Source of the DNA: Halorussus lipolyticus
GTDB lineage: Archaea; Halobacteriota; Halobacteria; Halobacteriales; Haladaptataceae
Length of the DNA: 64,000 nt
NCBI RefSeq assembly: GCF_029338375.1
Contig: NZ_CP119804.1
Span: forward strand, 1,426,001-1,490,000
Direction: 5' to 3'
Shown here: positions 8,284 to 17,236 of the stretch, one piece after another
Layout: each line of letters begins with the position of its first letter
Position numbering within the stretch: the stretch's first letter is position 1
The notes under the pieces: generated by a model
The model's database searches: none
What the model was told of the DNA's origin: nothing
Seen by the model: the letters and a program-made list of their open reading frames with translations, nothing else
Made by a program: the position numbers and the translations under genes

Positions 8284-9039
8284 ATGGGCCTCCGCGAGTT
8301 CTTCGACCGGGTGTCCGACCGCCGGAAGACGGTCACGGTGTTCGCGCCCGAGTACTACGACGCGCTCGAATCCCACTTCGAGACCCGGAACGTGGCGGTC
8401 GAACAGGAGGCCCTCCCCGATGACGGGTCCGGCGGGTTCGTCGTCGTGACCGAAGACGGCGAGTTCGTCGGGAGCGTCGGCGCATCAGCAGTCCGCAACC
8501 TCGTCTCGCCGACGTTCTCCGAGGCGGACACCGGCCCGGACGAGGCCACTCGCGCCCTCCTCGACCTGCTGGCCGACACCACCTTCGTCTCGTTCGACAA
8601 GCGCCAACTGCTGGTGATGGCCCGCGAAATCGAGGACCGGGCCTACCGGCAGGGCCGGGGCACGCTCCGAACCGGATTCCAGACACTGACGGCGCTGAAG
8701 CCCCAGCGAGACGTGTACGAGGCCCTCGCCGGAGAGACCGACCTCGACGTTCACGTCTACGGCGAGCGCGACTGGTCGCCGGACCTGCCCGGCGTGACGG
8801 TCCACGACGAGGCAGTCAGCGACCCGGAGGCAGTCGGCGACCCCGAAGCAGTCGGCGACGAAATCGGCGCGTTCTGGTTCGTGGTGTTCGACGGCGGGGG
8901 CGACACCCGGCAGGCCTGCGCGCTCCTCGCCGAGGAGAACGAACCCGATTCGGAGGCGTTCCGAGGGTTCTGGACTTACGACGCCGAACTGGTCGGCGAC
9001 ATCGACGCCTACCTCCGGGAGACCTACGGCGAGAAGTGA
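8284..9039 (+). CDS. DICT-domain sensory protein
   Basis: A 251-residue protein from the ATG just after the winged-helix gene; the longer open frame overlaps that gene and is rejected. FRDVSDRRKTV-like N-terminus, FVVVTEDGEFVGSV and SFDKRQLLVMAREIEDRAYR fit the DICT domain (found near diguanylate cyclases and two-component proteins), a small sensor thought to bind ligand and signal. Near residue 180 a six-residue unit (DPEAVG) is repeated in tandem, and its number may vary between strains. It is probably the sensor half of a two-gene regulatory unit with 7865-8281. Confidence 0.75.
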   Translation: MGLREFFDRVSDRRKTVTVFAPEYYDALESHFETRNVAVEQEALPDDGSGGFVVVTEDGEFVGSVGASAVRNLVSPTFSEADTGPDEATRALLDLLADTTFVSFDKRQLLVMAREIEDRAYRQGRGTLRTGFQTLTALKPQRDVYEALAGETDLDVHVYGERDWSPDLPGVTVHDEAVSDPEAVGDPEAVGDEIGAFWFVVFDGGGDTRQACALLAEENEPDSEAFRGFWTYDAELVGDIDAYLRETYGEK

Positions 9040-9111
9040 CCCGGTGGTCTCGAAGGGACAAACCCGGCCGGAAACGACAGACCGAACTACCGCGACCGAC
9101 GAGTGGGGACG

Positions 9112-9513
9112 ATGAGCGACTACTCCTTTGCGACCGACGTGGACGTTCGCTACCGGGACCTCGACACGATGGGCCACGTGAACAACGCGGTCTACGCCTC
9201 CTACTTCGAGCAGGCCCGCGTGGCCTACTTCGACGAGGTGCTTGACGTGCCCCTCCGGGAAATCGAGTCGGTGCTGGCGACCCTCGAAATCGAGTTCCGG
9301 CGACCGGTCGAAATCGACCACGACGTGACGGTGGCGGTGCGCGTCCCGGAACTGGGCGACTCCTCGCTCCCGATGGAGTACGAGGTCCGCGCCGACGATA
9401 CCGTGGCGGCGACCGGCGAGACGGTGCAGGTCGCGGTCGATAGGGAAACCAAGTCCTCGCGGCCGATTCCCGACGACTGGCGCGAGGACATTCGAGAGTT
9501 TGAGGGACTCTAA
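9112..9513 (+). CDS. Acyl-CoA thioesterase, hot-dog fold (4-hydroxybenzoyl-CoA thioesterase type)
   Basis: A 133-residue hot-dog protein from MSDYSFATDV; an in-frame ATG three codons upstream is possible. VRYRDLDTMGHVNNAVYASYFEQAR is the YbgC/4HBT catalytic segment; the Asp of RDLD is the usual catalytic acid and GHVNN the hot-dog helix start. It hydrolyses acyl-CoA thioesters in the cytoplasm, probably as a tetramer. The chain-length or aryl preference cannot be read. A T-rich stretch follows the stop and may terminate transcription. Confidence 0.9.
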   Translation: MSDYSFATDVDVRYRDLDTMGHVNNAVYASYFEQARVAYFDEVLDVPLREIESVLATLEIEFRRPVEIDHDVTVAVRVPELGDSSLPMEYEVRADDTVAATGETVQVAVDRETKSSRPIPDDWREDIREFEGL

Positions 9514-9516
9514 TCG

Positions 9517-9536
9517 CTTTTCGCCCGATTTTTCGA
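9517..9536 (+). terminator. T-rich terminator-like run
   Basis: Two short T runs (cttttc and gattttt) directly after the thioesterase stop, in the style of haloarchaeal oligo-T termination. No strong stem is needed or seen. Confidence 0.35.
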
Positions 9537-9614
9537 GAATCAGTCTACAGCAGTAGCTCGCCGATTTAGCCGCTGAGATGCTACGTCCCCGAAAGAGACG
9601 AGGACATAGCTACT

Positions 9615-9709
9615 GCTCGAAGATTAGCGTTCGGAAGGAATTGTGCGTGGGTGATGTCCGCGAAGGGAAATCACCTAGCATCTTGCGATGCGTGGGACCG
9701 GATTTGAAC
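9615..9709. repeat. 95-base direct repeat, copy 1 (includes the tRNA-Leu 3' end)
   Basis: Bases 9615-9709 are identical to 9802-9896. The last 21 bases are the reverse complement of the 3' end of tRNA-Leu (CCACGC side, T-arm). In this copy the tRNA sequence is then broken by about 54 bases carrying two hairpins (gtcactccgcttcgctccgtgac at 9714-9736 region and gcagtcgc/gcgactgc near 9743-9762). It resumes with ccggcggacccctag at 9766-9780, matching the tRNA variable-arm side. It is therefore a broken tRNA fragment, not a functional tRNA. Confidence 0.85.
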
Positions 9710-9801
9710 TTCCGTCACTCCGCTTCGCTCCGTGACGACGTTCGCAGTCGCGTAGCGACTGCTCACCGGCGGACCCCTAGGCACCAGAGAATGAAGCCAT
9801 C

Positions 9802-9875
9802 GCTCGAAGATTAGCGTTCGGAAGGAATTGTGCGTGGGTGATGTCCGCGAAGGGAAATCACCTAGCATCTTGCGA

Positions 9876-9896
<21 letters not shown>
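9802..9896. repeat. 95-base direct repeat, copy 2 (ends inside the intact tRNA-Leu)
   Basis: Exact repeat of 9615-9709, offset 187 bases. Its right end is the 3' end of the intact tRNA-Leu gene at 9876-9960. A tRNA 3' end repeated as a direct repeat is the usual trace of a tRNA-targeting integrase (attL/attR), but only about 92 bases separate the copies, so any element would have been deleted. Confidence 0.85.
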
Positions 9897-9960
<64 letters not shown>

Positions 9961-10179
9961 TCGCGGTGTCTTTCTCTGCACTCACACGTAGACGCTACCC
10001 GAATAAAATGCCTTTCGTTTCAACTCCGGGACGGCACGGGCCAACACGGGACGAGCGAGCCGGTATATGTATTACGGCCAACTCGACTCGGTGCTATCGC
10101 CGAGCAGAGGACCGTACTTGACGCGCCGCAGGGCGACGACACAGCAAGGCGTATTTCGGTTCGCTCCCTACCCCCGACC

Positions 10180-10737
10180 ATGCAACGATTCGTCGAGCGT
10201 CACGTCCCCGCAGTAACCGGGCTGTTGACCGTCGTTTCGCTCGCACTGGTGTTCGCCGCGGCGCTCCGGGTGGTGCCCGCCGGCACGCTCCCGCGCGCTC
10301 CCGATGCCGTCCTCGCGGCCATCCCGCACGTCAACGCCGTCGTCAGCGTCGTGGCGTTCGGAACGATTGGGGCCTCGTGGCGGTGGATTCGACAGGGGAA
10401 GGTCGAGCGCCACCGCACCGGGATGCTCGCTGGCGTCGGCCTGTTCGCCGTGTTTCTGGTGCTGTACCTCTACCGCGTCGCGCTCCTCGGGCCGACCCCC
10501 TTCGAGGGACCGGCGTTCGTGGAGCAGTTTATCTACTACCCGATTCTGGCGATTCACATCCTCCTCGCCGTGGTCTGCATCCCCCTGCTCTACTACGTCC
10601 TGCTGTTGGGGCTGACCCGCCCGGCGTCGGAGTTGGGCGAGACCAAGCACCCGACGGTGGGCCGGGTCGCGGCCACGCTATGGCTGACCTCGTTCGGCCT
10701 CGGCGTGGTGGTCTACGCGATGCTGTACCTGTTCTGA
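10180..10737 (+). CDS. DUF420-type multi-spanning membrane protein
   Basis: A 185-residue membrane protein with about five hydrophobic helices. The conserved pattern is HVNAVVSVVAF and GASWRWIRQGKVERHRTGMLAG, then LYLYRVALLGPTPFEG, IYYPILAIHILLAVVCIPL and a final helix LTSFGLGVVVYAMLYLF. This pattern, including the paired His residues (HVNA, RHRTG, IHILL), fits the DUF420 family, seen near cytochrome oxidase or haem genes in other prokaryotes. Its role in respiration is inferred only from the family. It is monocistronic here. Confidence 0.85.
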   Translation: MQRFVERHVPAVTGLLTVVSLALVFAAALRVVPAGTLPRAPDAVLAAIPHVNAVVSVVAFGTIGASWRWIRQGKVERHRTGMLAGVGLFAVFLVLYLYRVALLGPTPFEGPAFVEQFIYYPILAIHILLAVVCIPLLYYVLLLGLTRPASELGETKHPTVGRVAATLWLTSFGLGVVVYAMLYLF

Positions 10738-10924
10738 GGCGGGTAGGATTCGGGCCGCTCGGTCTCGACAGTCGGAGACAGCTGACTCCAGCAAACTAAA
10801 GGAGTCTTAAAGAAGCATATACAATTTCCAAAGGAATACGCACGTTTGCTTCGCGGGCGTCCGTCTCGAACAGGCGTGACCGGACCGCCGGTCGGGTGTC
10901 CGAACGACCCGTTCGCGAACGAAA

Positions 10925-11191
10925 TCAGACCTCGCCCTCGTAGGTCTCCAGCAGGACCGCCCACGCATCGTGCCCCTCGTGAAAGTAGCTATCGAGGACC
11001 CGGCCGTTCTGCCCGATTTCGACGGCGTGTCTCGGCGTTCGGAGTTGCACCCATCGGAGGTGGGCCTGCGGGCGAGATTTCTCGTTTTCGTCCCCGGTTT
11101 CTCTCTCGGGGTCGGTCTCTTTCTCGGAGTCGGCCTCGCCGTCCTCCTCGCGGGTCGCGCGGCGGTCCCGGTGGTCGTGACTCTCGGCCAT
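10925..11191 (-). CDS. Small hypothetical protein with acidic N-terminus
   Basis: An 88-residue protein. Residues 1-40 are highly charged (many Asp/Glu/Arg) and probably disordered. Residues 45-88 form a small beta-rich domain (HLRWVQLRTPRHAVEIGQNG, then WAVLLETYEGEV). I do not recognise the family; the pattern is common among haloarchaeal proteins of unknown function. GC-rich wobble bases support coding. It reads toward the DUF420-type gene and is not linked to it. Confidence 0.6.
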   Translation of the reverse strand: MAESHDHRDRRATREEDGEADSEKETDPERETGDENEKSRPQAHLRWVQLRTPRHAVEIGQNGRVLDSYFHEGHDAWAVLLETYEGEV

Positions 11192-11267
11192 CCTCGTGAC
11201 TCACGGTGTCGGGTAGATTAACCGTTTTGCCCGTCTCGACCGTCGAAAAGCCGAACAGCAGAGAAAT

Positions 11268-12869
11268 TCAGTCGTCGGCCGGGGACCCGATTTCGGGCCG
11301 GGACACGTCGCGGTCGGTCTCCTCGCCGTCGATGTCGTAGGGGTACTCGCCGGTCACGCATCCCATGCAGAGGTCCGACTGCTCGGAATCGAGGGCCTGT
11401 GCGACCGCCTCGGTCGAGAGGTACGCGAGGCTGTCGGCCTCGATTTCCTCGCCGATTTCTTCGACCGACTTGTCGGCCGCGATGAGTTCCTCGCGGGTCG
11501 CCATGTCGATGCCCATGTAGCAGGGTGCGACGATTGGCGGGGCACCGATTCGCATGTGGACCTCCTCGGCACCGCAGTCTTTGAGGAGTTGGACCAACTG
11601 GGTCGAGGTGGTCCCGCGGACGATGGAGTCGTCGATGAGCGTGACCGTTTTCCCCTCGACAGTGGACTTGATGGGGTTGAGTTTCAGGCGGACCGCGCGC
11701 TCTCGCTCGTCTTGGGTCGGCATGATGAAGGTACGGCCCACGTACCGGTTCTTCATCAGGCCCTCGGCGAACTCGACGCTGGCGCTCGCGGTTTCACCGC
11801 TCGCGTTTTCCGAGGCGCTTCGCGCCTCGCTATCTTCTTGGGCGGCGTCGGCGTATCCGGAGGCGAACGCCCGGCCGGAGTCGGGCACCGGCATCACCAC
11901 GTCGGTGTCGATGCCGCTCTCCTCCCAGAGCTTTCTGCCCAAATCACGGCGGGCCTCGTAGACCAGTTTGCTGTCGATAACGCTGTCCGGCCGGGCGAAG
12001 TAGACGTGTTCGAAAAAGCAGTGGGCGGTGTTCTCGCGCTCGAACAGTTGGTAGGAGTCGAAGCCCTCGCCGCCGGGTTGGAGGACGACGAGTTCGCCGG
12101 GGCGCACGTCCCGGACGAGTTCGCCGTCGAGCGTGTCGATGGCCGAACTCTCGCTGGCGAGGACGTAGCCGTCGTCCACTTCGCCGATGCAAAGCGGGCG
12201 GTTGCCCTCCGGGTCCCGGACGCCCAGCACGGTGTCGTCGTGCATGATGGTCAGCGAGTACGAACCGTGAATCCGGCCCATCGTTCGCTTGACCGCCCGC
12301 ACGAGGTCCGCTTCGAGGAGATTCCGGGCGAGGTCGTGAGCGATGACCTCGGTGTCGCCGTCCGAGGTGAAGGCGTGACCCTGCGCGGCCAACTCGTCGC
12401 GGACCTCCTCGGCGTTGACGAGGTTGCCGTTGTGGCTCAGGCCGAGGGCACCGCTCCGGAAGGAGACGGTGAACGGTTGCGCGCAGGACTTGTCCACGCT
12501 CCCGGCAGTCGGGTAGCGAACGTGGCCGATGCCGGCGCTCCCGCGGAGTTCCTCGATGTCGGACTGGTTGAAGGCGTCGCCGACGAGACCCATCTCGACG
12601 TGGCTGTGCTGTTGGAACCCGTCGTGGGTGACGATGCCCGCCGACTCCTGCCCGCGGTGTTGGAGCGCGTACAGCGAGTAGTAGAGCGGTCGCGCGGCGT
12701 CCCGCTCTGCGAGCGAGACGCCGACGACGCCGCACTTCTCGGTCGGCCCCGAAAGGGCCTCCTCGGGGCGTTCAGAGGGAGATTCGGGGGATTCCGAAGA
12801 ACTCTCGGAGCGTCCCGGATTCGCGTTCTCGGTCGGACCACTGGGGGCCGCGTCCCGGCCGTCTGGCAT
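11268..12869 (-). CDS. purF: Amidophosphoribosyltransferase
   Basis: A 533-residue enzyme catalysing the first committed step of purine synthesis (PRPP plus glutamine to phosphoribosylamine). The start is set at MPDGRDAAPSGP; the longer frame upstream overlaps the promoter. The Ntn-type glutaminase begins at Cys in EKCGVVGVSLAERD (about residue 47), so a long Ser/Pro/Glu-rich leader precedes the nucleophile and would need removal if the Cys is to be N-terminal. ALQHRGQESAGI is the glutaminase signature and VTLIDDSIVRGTTS is the PRPP-binding loop. An Ala/Ser/Glu-rich insertion lies before VEFAEGLMKNRYVGRTF. It lies in the lsm-rpl37e-purF cluster typical of haloarchaea. Confidence 0.95.
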   Translation of the reverse strand: MPDGRDAAPSGPTENANPGRSESSSESPESPSERPEEALSGPTEKCGVVGVSLAERDAARPLYYSLYALQHRGQESAGIVTHDGFQQHSHVEMGLVGDAFNQSDIEELRGSAGIGHVRYPTAGSVDKSCAQPFTVSFRSGALGLSHNGNLVNAEEVRDELAAQGHAFTSDGDTEVIAHDLARNLLEADLVRAVKRTMGRIHGSYSLTIMHDDTVLGVRDPEGNRPLCIGEVDDGYVLASESSAIDTLDGELVRDVRPGELVVLQPGGEGFDSYQLFERENTAHCFFEHVYFARPDSVIDSKLVYEARRDLGRKLWEESGIDTDVVMPVPDSGRAFASGYADAAQEDSEARSASENASGETASASVEFAEGLMKNRYVGRTFIMPTQDERERAVRLKLNPIKSTVEGKTVTLIDDSIVRGTTSTQLVQLLKDCGAEEVHMRIGAPPIVAPCYMGIDMATREELIAADKSVEEIGEEIEADSLAYLSTEAVAQALDSEQSDLCMGCVTGEYPYDIDGEETDRDVSRPEIGSPADD

Positions 12870-13335
12870 ACTCCGGGGTACTGCGCCACCGTAGTAAAAA
12901 CCCTCGCTATCGTGCCGACTTCTCTCCGAGAGAAGCTGAAAGTATGCTCGTTCGTGTATAAAATCATCCCAGCGCGCCGGACACTCGCATCTCTGCCGCA
13001 CTCCGACGCCCGCGTCGGAACGCGGCGGTTCCTCGCTCGGCGGATTTTCCACCAGCGTGCGCTCGACTGACCAACCGCCCGCAAAGGCTCAGTTGACCAA
13101 ACCACAGGGCGGGGGCTTCAAGAAAGATTCGCCCTTCGGTTTTGCTGTTCACGGTTACGGTCACGTTAGCTCGAAGGAGCGGCCGGGGGCTTCAGAAGCG
13201 TTCACCGCCACGACTGTCTCCGCGGACTCTAAATCGAATCTCATCGAACCGAAAATTCGACTGTCCCGACCGATAAACTCACCTCTAAGAGGCGAAATTT
13301 CCAGAGAGAAGGGAGAACCGCAGATACGTCGCGGC

Positions 13336-13509
13336 TTACTCGCCGGACTTGCTCTGCCACTCGTAGTCGCGGCGCTTGGCGGACTTGCCGAAGCCGCAAC
13401 TCGAGCACTCCTTCTTTTTCGTGTGATACGACTTCTCGCCACAGCGACGACACTTCGTGTGCGTCGTCGTGTTCTTCTTCCCTTGGCTCGGGGTGCCTGC
13501 TCCAGTCAT
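13336..13509 (-). CDS. rpl37e: 50S ribosomal protein L37e
   Basis: A 57-residue protein starting [20 protein letters not shown]. Two CxxC pairs (CRRC and CSSC, about 18 residues apart) bind zinc, and a Lys/Arg-rich core ([20 protein letters not shown]) binds rRNA. Length and sequence match archaeal/eukaryotic L37e, a large-subunit protein absent from bacteria. Its ATG overlaps the stop of lsm by four bases (ATGA), so the two are translationally coupled, and purF follows downstream. Confidence 0.95.
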   Translation of the reverse strand: MTGAGTPSQGKKNTTTHTKCRRCGEKSYHTKKKECSSCGFGKSAKRRDYEWQSKSGE

Positions 13510-13697
13510 GGGCTTATCGACACGAGGTTATCGCCGCGTATAATGGTTGTGTCTTCCTCCTCGGTGTCCTCCAAGACCAGATTCATGTGCTGGTCGTAGC
13601 CCGTGAGAATACCCTCGTACTCGTCGCCGCCTTTCAACTGCACTGTAACCTCCTCGTCGAGGGAGGCTTCCAGCACGTCGAGCGGTCGTCCACTCAT
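13506..13697 (-). CDS. lsm: Sm-like RNA-binding protein
   Basis: A 63-residue protein starting [17 protein letters not shown]; an extension to 13718 lacks support. Sm1 motif [26 protein letters not shown] and Sm2 motif [10 protein letters not shown] are complete. It forms a hexa- or heptameric ring that binds U-rich RNA, and in haloarchaea acts in RNA turnover and sRNA function. It is the first gene of the lsm-rpl37e pair upstream of purF. Confidence 0.95.
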   Translation of the reverse strand: MSGRPLDVLEASLDEEVTVQLKGGDEYEGILTGYDQHMNLVLEDTEEEDTTIIRGDNLVSISP

Positions 13698-13719
13698 ATC
13701 ATTAGCGGCACCCGTCAAC

Positions 13720-14164
13720 GGCTTAAACGTACCGGAAGATGCTCAACGAGGAAAGTTTCTGGAACCGAACCGCGGATGGAAGTCGGTCCCACACCGGACG
13801 AGTCGGAGGACCGTCACAAATCCCCCGAACAGCGACGAACGCTGACGAATAGCGCCACCACCGGCCAGCGGACGACGCGGAGTGCGCTGTGGACCGAGGA
13901 GAACCGGCGGTTCGTCCCCCACCGAGCGCCGTCTTGCGCTGGGACCACTTGCGGGAGACCATCCGAACAGCGTAGTAAACAAAATAATTCTTAGAGCAAT
14001 ATTTACAGTTATCTAAGATTTGTTCTGCTATGTTTCGTTGGCGGTCCGCGACCACGAGGCCGCTCCTCACCGGTCGCTCGGCGACCCGCGACGTTCCGGG
14101 CAGAAATCTCCGCGCGCTCGCAGTGACAGGTGCGCCGGGCCGCGTCCTCGCCGTGAAGGCCCCG
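13720..14164. other. Intergenic stretch without a supported gene
   Basis: About 440 bases between the lsm promoter and the stop of the Dna2-like gene. The open frames here are short, GC-skewed and resemble no family. An AT-rich patch at 13975-14030 could hold the lsm upstream promoter region or a terminator. I see no RNA gene. Confidence 0.5.
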
Positions 14165-16897
14165 CTACTGCGCCCACTCGACCATCCGCGAGTAGAGGTT
14201 GTCGCTCCGCAGGGCCTCGTCGTCGCCGACCAGCACGAGCGACTTCTTCGCGCGAGTGAGCGCCACGTTCACCCGGCGGTAGTCCTCGAAAATCGGGCTT
14301 TCGAGATTTTCGGTGGCGACGAACGAGACCACGATGACCTCCTTGCTCGACCCCTGAAAGCGGTCCACCGTGTCTACCGTCACCTCGTCGCCGACCCGTC
14401 TGCCGATTTCGGCGACCTGCGCACGGAAGGGCGCGATGACGCCGATTTCGGCGGGTTCGACGCCCACCGCGAGGAAGGACTCGACTATCTCGGCCACGCG
14501 CTCGGCCTCGACGGGGTTGGTGTTGCCGTCGGTGTGCCCGCCGGGGTCCACGAACGAGACGCCGCCGTTGCCCCGCAAGTCGTCGGGCAGGTCGTCCGCT
14601 GTAACCTCGGGGAGGTCGGCGAGTCGCTGGCCCGCGACTTCGCCACTGGCCGGCCGAAGGTCGCCGTCGTAGAACTCCCGCGAGGAGAACGCCTGAATCC
14701 GCTGGCGCATTCGGTACTGGCGGTCGAGCATCACGCCCGCGTCGGGATGCTCCTCGATGAGGCGCTCGAACAGCGAGGTCGAGAGGGCGTTTTCGGTCCG
14801 CACGACCGGCGGCAACTGCTGGTGGTCGCCGACCAGCACGAACCGGTCGGCCAGATTTACCGCCGAGAGGGTTTCGGGTTCGGTGAGTTGCGAGGCCTCG
14901 TCCACCAGCGCGGCGTCGAAGGACTGCTCGCGCATGATTCGGGACCCGCAGGTCGCCGTCGTGGCGGCGACGACGCTCGCGTTCCGCAGTTCCGCCACGC
15001 GGTCGTTCGGGTCGCCCGCCTGTTCGAGTCGCAAATCCTGCATGTCCTCGCGGACGCCGCTCTCGGTGCCGACCCTCACGATGTCCTCGAAACCTTGGTC
15101 CCGCAGGGCTTCCAGCGCGTTGTCCACCGCGCGGTTGGTGAACGCCGACAGGAGGACGCGCTCGCCTCGCTCGACCATCGCTCGGATGGTCCGGGCGATG
15201 GTGTAGGTCTTGCCCGTGCCGGGCGGGCCGTGGACCAGCGCGAAGTCCTCGGCGTTCACCGCGAGGTTCACCGCGTCGTTCTGGGCCTCGTTGTTGTCGA
15301 TGTAGGTCCGGCGGTCGTCGCGGAACGCGGGTTCGGGGGCCTCGCCGTCGTCGTCCTCGTGACCGAACAGGACGTTCTTCCGGCGCTGGTCGCCCTTCAG
15401 CAGGAAATCGTGGAGCGCGGTGAGCATCCGGTCCGCGGAGAGTTCCGAGGGGTAGACGTCGAGACGGCGAAGTTCGACCGGTTCGTCGGCCGTGACGACG
15501 ACTTGTTCGCCCAGTCGCTCGACTCTGGCCAGTTCTGCGTGGCCGTTCACCGGGTCGCCGTCGCTGGCTAGCACCACGTCTCCCTCTCGGATTTTCGACA
15601 CGGCCCCGCCCGAACGCTCGGCGCGCATCTCCCATCGGCCGCCGTCGAGTTGACGCCTGTCGGTGGGTTCGAGACCGAGGAGCGCCCGGTCGTCGTCGGC
15701 CCGTTCCGCGGCGGTCTGCTCCCAGAGTTTGGCGTACTCGGCGTGGGTCGCCCGGCGTTCCTCCTCGACGAGTCGGTAGTTGCGGTCGAAGTAGGTTCGC
15801 TCCGCCTTCGGAATCGCGGTGCCGATTTGGCCCGCCTTCGACTCCTGATTCAGTCGGCCCGAGACCACCATGCAGGTGTCCTGCTCGAAGCAGTACTCGC
15901 ACGTGGCGTCGGCCTCGTAGCCGGTCGGGACGCCCGGATACTCGTCCGGTTCGCCCTCGTCACCTCTCTCGGCGGGGTCGTGGTCGGACTCCGTGACGTG
16001 GTACTCCATCGCCGCGATTTCGTTCCGGGTTCGGACCACGAAATCGAGGAGACCGTCGCCGATGGTGAACTCCTTGGCGGGCGAGAGGTCGCCGTCCTCC
16101 TCGGTCCGGTCGAGCGCCGAGTTCTTGGTGTACAGCAGGGTGCCGGTGTCGGCCGGGACGCCCTTCTCCTGAAGGACCAGACCGTAGCACGCCGCCTGAA
16201 TCTTGTCCTGAAACCGGGGGTCGCGCTTGAGGTTCTTGCCGGTCTTGAGTTCGACCGGCATCCCGCGCCGGAGCGCGTCGGCCCGACCCTTGATGCCGAA
16301 TCGCTCGCTGATGAGCGTCTGCTCGCTTCGCCAGTTATCCTCCTCCGTGAGCGCGCCTTGGGCGAGCCAGCCCTCGATTGCGGCGGCGTTCTGGCGGACC
16401 TCCTCGGCCACCTCGTCGCGCTCTCGGCCGAGCAAGCCGAGTTCGAGGCCGGCCTCCTCGACGCGCTCCTCGATGGACTCGTCCAAATCGCGGCCCCGGA
16501 GCAGGTCGCCGAACACCTCGTGGACGATTGTCCCCTTGACCACGGGGTATTCGAGGGGGATTCCGGAAAGCTTGTTGAGGTAGTACATCCGCGGACACTG
16601 GACCCACGACCGGATGTCGGTCACGTCCACGAGGAAGGAGGGTTCGACCACGACGTACGAATCCTTGCTCGTCTGGTAGGTGGTTTCGCCTTGATACGTA
16701 TCCTCCTCTACGTCGGTCACGAGGAGTTCCATCCCCGGTTCGAGGAGGTCTGCGCTCTCGGTCCACTTGCCCCAGAGCGTGACCCGCTTTGCACCTTCGT
16801 CCTCGTTGACCGTGACCTCGGCGAGGTCGCTCTCGCCGTACTGGGTGCTGACGGTCCGAACGTCCTCGACCTCGACGACTTCTCCCCGAACGTTCAC
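14165..16897 (-). CDS. Dna2-like nuclease-helicase (OB, Cas4-like nuclease, SF1 helicase)
   Basis: A 910-residue protein from a GTG (VNVRGEVVEVEDV); codons further upstream run into a 14-base repeat and are rejected. Residues about 1-60 look like an OB-fold. Residues about 95-340 are a PD-(D/E)xK nuclease with an Fe-S cluster: first Cys in WVQCPRMYYLN near 99, then CEYCFEQDTC near 331, and VELKTGKNLK as the catalytic strand. The C-terminal half is a superfamily 1 helicase with GPPGTGKT near 556, ALVDEAS and TVDRFQGSSKEV. The protein probably processes 5' flaps and DNA ends in replication or repair. It faces no obvious operon partner. Confidence 0.9.
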   Translation of the reverse strand: MNVRGEVVEVEDVRTVSTQYGESDLAEVTVNEDEGAKRVTLWGKWTESADLLEPGMELLVTDVEEDTYQGETTYQTSKDSYVVVEPSFLVDVTDIRSWVQCPRMYYLNKLSGIPLEYPVVKGTIVHEVFGDLLRGRDLDESIEERVEEAGLELGLLGRERDEVAEEVRQNAAAIEGWLAQGALTEEDNWRSEQTLISERFGIKGRADALRRGMPVELKTGKNLKRDPRFQDKIQAACYGLVLQEKGVPADTGTLLYTKNSALDRTEEDGDLSPAKEFTIGDGLLDFVVRTRNEIAAMEYHVTESDHDPAERGDEGEPDEYPGVPTGYEADATCEYCFEQDTCMVVSGRLNQESKAGQIGTAIPKAERTYFDRNYRLVEEERRATHAEYAKLWEQTAAERADDDRALLGLEPTDRRQLDGGRWEMRAERSGGAVSKIREGDVVLASDGDPVNGHAELARVERLGEQVVVTADEPVELRRLDVYPSELSADRMLTALHDFLLKGDQRRKNVLFGHEDDDGEAPEPAFRDDRRTYIDNNEAQNDAVNLAVNAEDFALVHGPPGTGKTYTIARTIRAMVERGERVLLSAFTNRAVDNALEALRDQGFEDIVRVGTESGVREDMQDLRLEQAGDPNDRVAELRNASVVAATTATCGSRIMREQSFDAALVDEASQLTEPETLSAVNLADRFVLVGDHQQLPPVVRTENALSTSLFERLIEEHPDAGVMLDRQYRMRQRIQAFSSREFYDGDLRPASGEVAGQRLADLPEVTADDLPDDLRGNGGVSFVDPGGHTDGNTNPVEAERVAEIVESFLAVGVEPAEIGVIAPFRAQVAEIGRRVGDEVTVDTVDRFQGSSKEVIVVSFVATENLESPIFEDYRRVNVALTRAKKSLVLVGDDEALRSDNLYSRMVEWAQ

Positions 16898-16966
16898 GAA
16901 CGCATCGTAGCGCCCGATGGTAGAAAAACCATCGCAGTCGAACTCGGTGTTCGACGGAAACGTGGT

Positions 16967-17136
16967 ATGGAAAACTCGGGGTAGAAAACGCGGAATGGGA
17001 AGCGCGGAATGGAAAACGCGGAATGGAAAACGCGGAATGGAAAACACGGAATAGAAAACGCGGAATGGAAAACACGGAATAGAAAACGCGGAACGGGAAA
17101 CTCGGAAGGAAAAACACGGAATGGAAAATGTGGAAC
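16967..17136. repeat. 14-base minisatellite upstream of the Dna2-like gene
   Basis: About twelve imperfect tandem units of 14 bases with consensus GGAAAACGCGGAAT. Changes sit mainly at the AACGCG/AACACG and GGAAT/AGAAT positions. Two neighbouring units alternate between gg and ag starts. Because 14 is not a multiple of three, it is not a protein repeat. It covers the region immediately 5' of the Dna2-like gene (minus strand). Confidence 0.85.
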
Positions 17137-17236
17137 AGTTGGCGAGCGATACTGGTTTCGGTGGCGAAGTGTGTCGGTCAGGTCGCAGTCGGGTCCGACC
17201 GAATCTCCGACTCAGCGACGCCCGAGTTCGGGTCCG

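Noticed and set aside
9690..9780. A second tRNA gene
   Set aside because: The tRNA sequence is broken by an insert and lacks the 5' half and anticodon arm.
12870..13052. N-terminal extension of purF
   Set aside because: It reads through the promoter region; the ATG at 12869 already leaves a long leader.
15650..16984. Long plus-strand frame antisense to the Dna2-like gene
   Set aside because: GC-rich third-position bias on the minus strand makes this a shadow frame; no family motif.
16898..17047. N-terminal extension of the Dna2-like protein through the 14-base repeat
   Set aside because: It is translated minisatellite, in an arbitrary frame.
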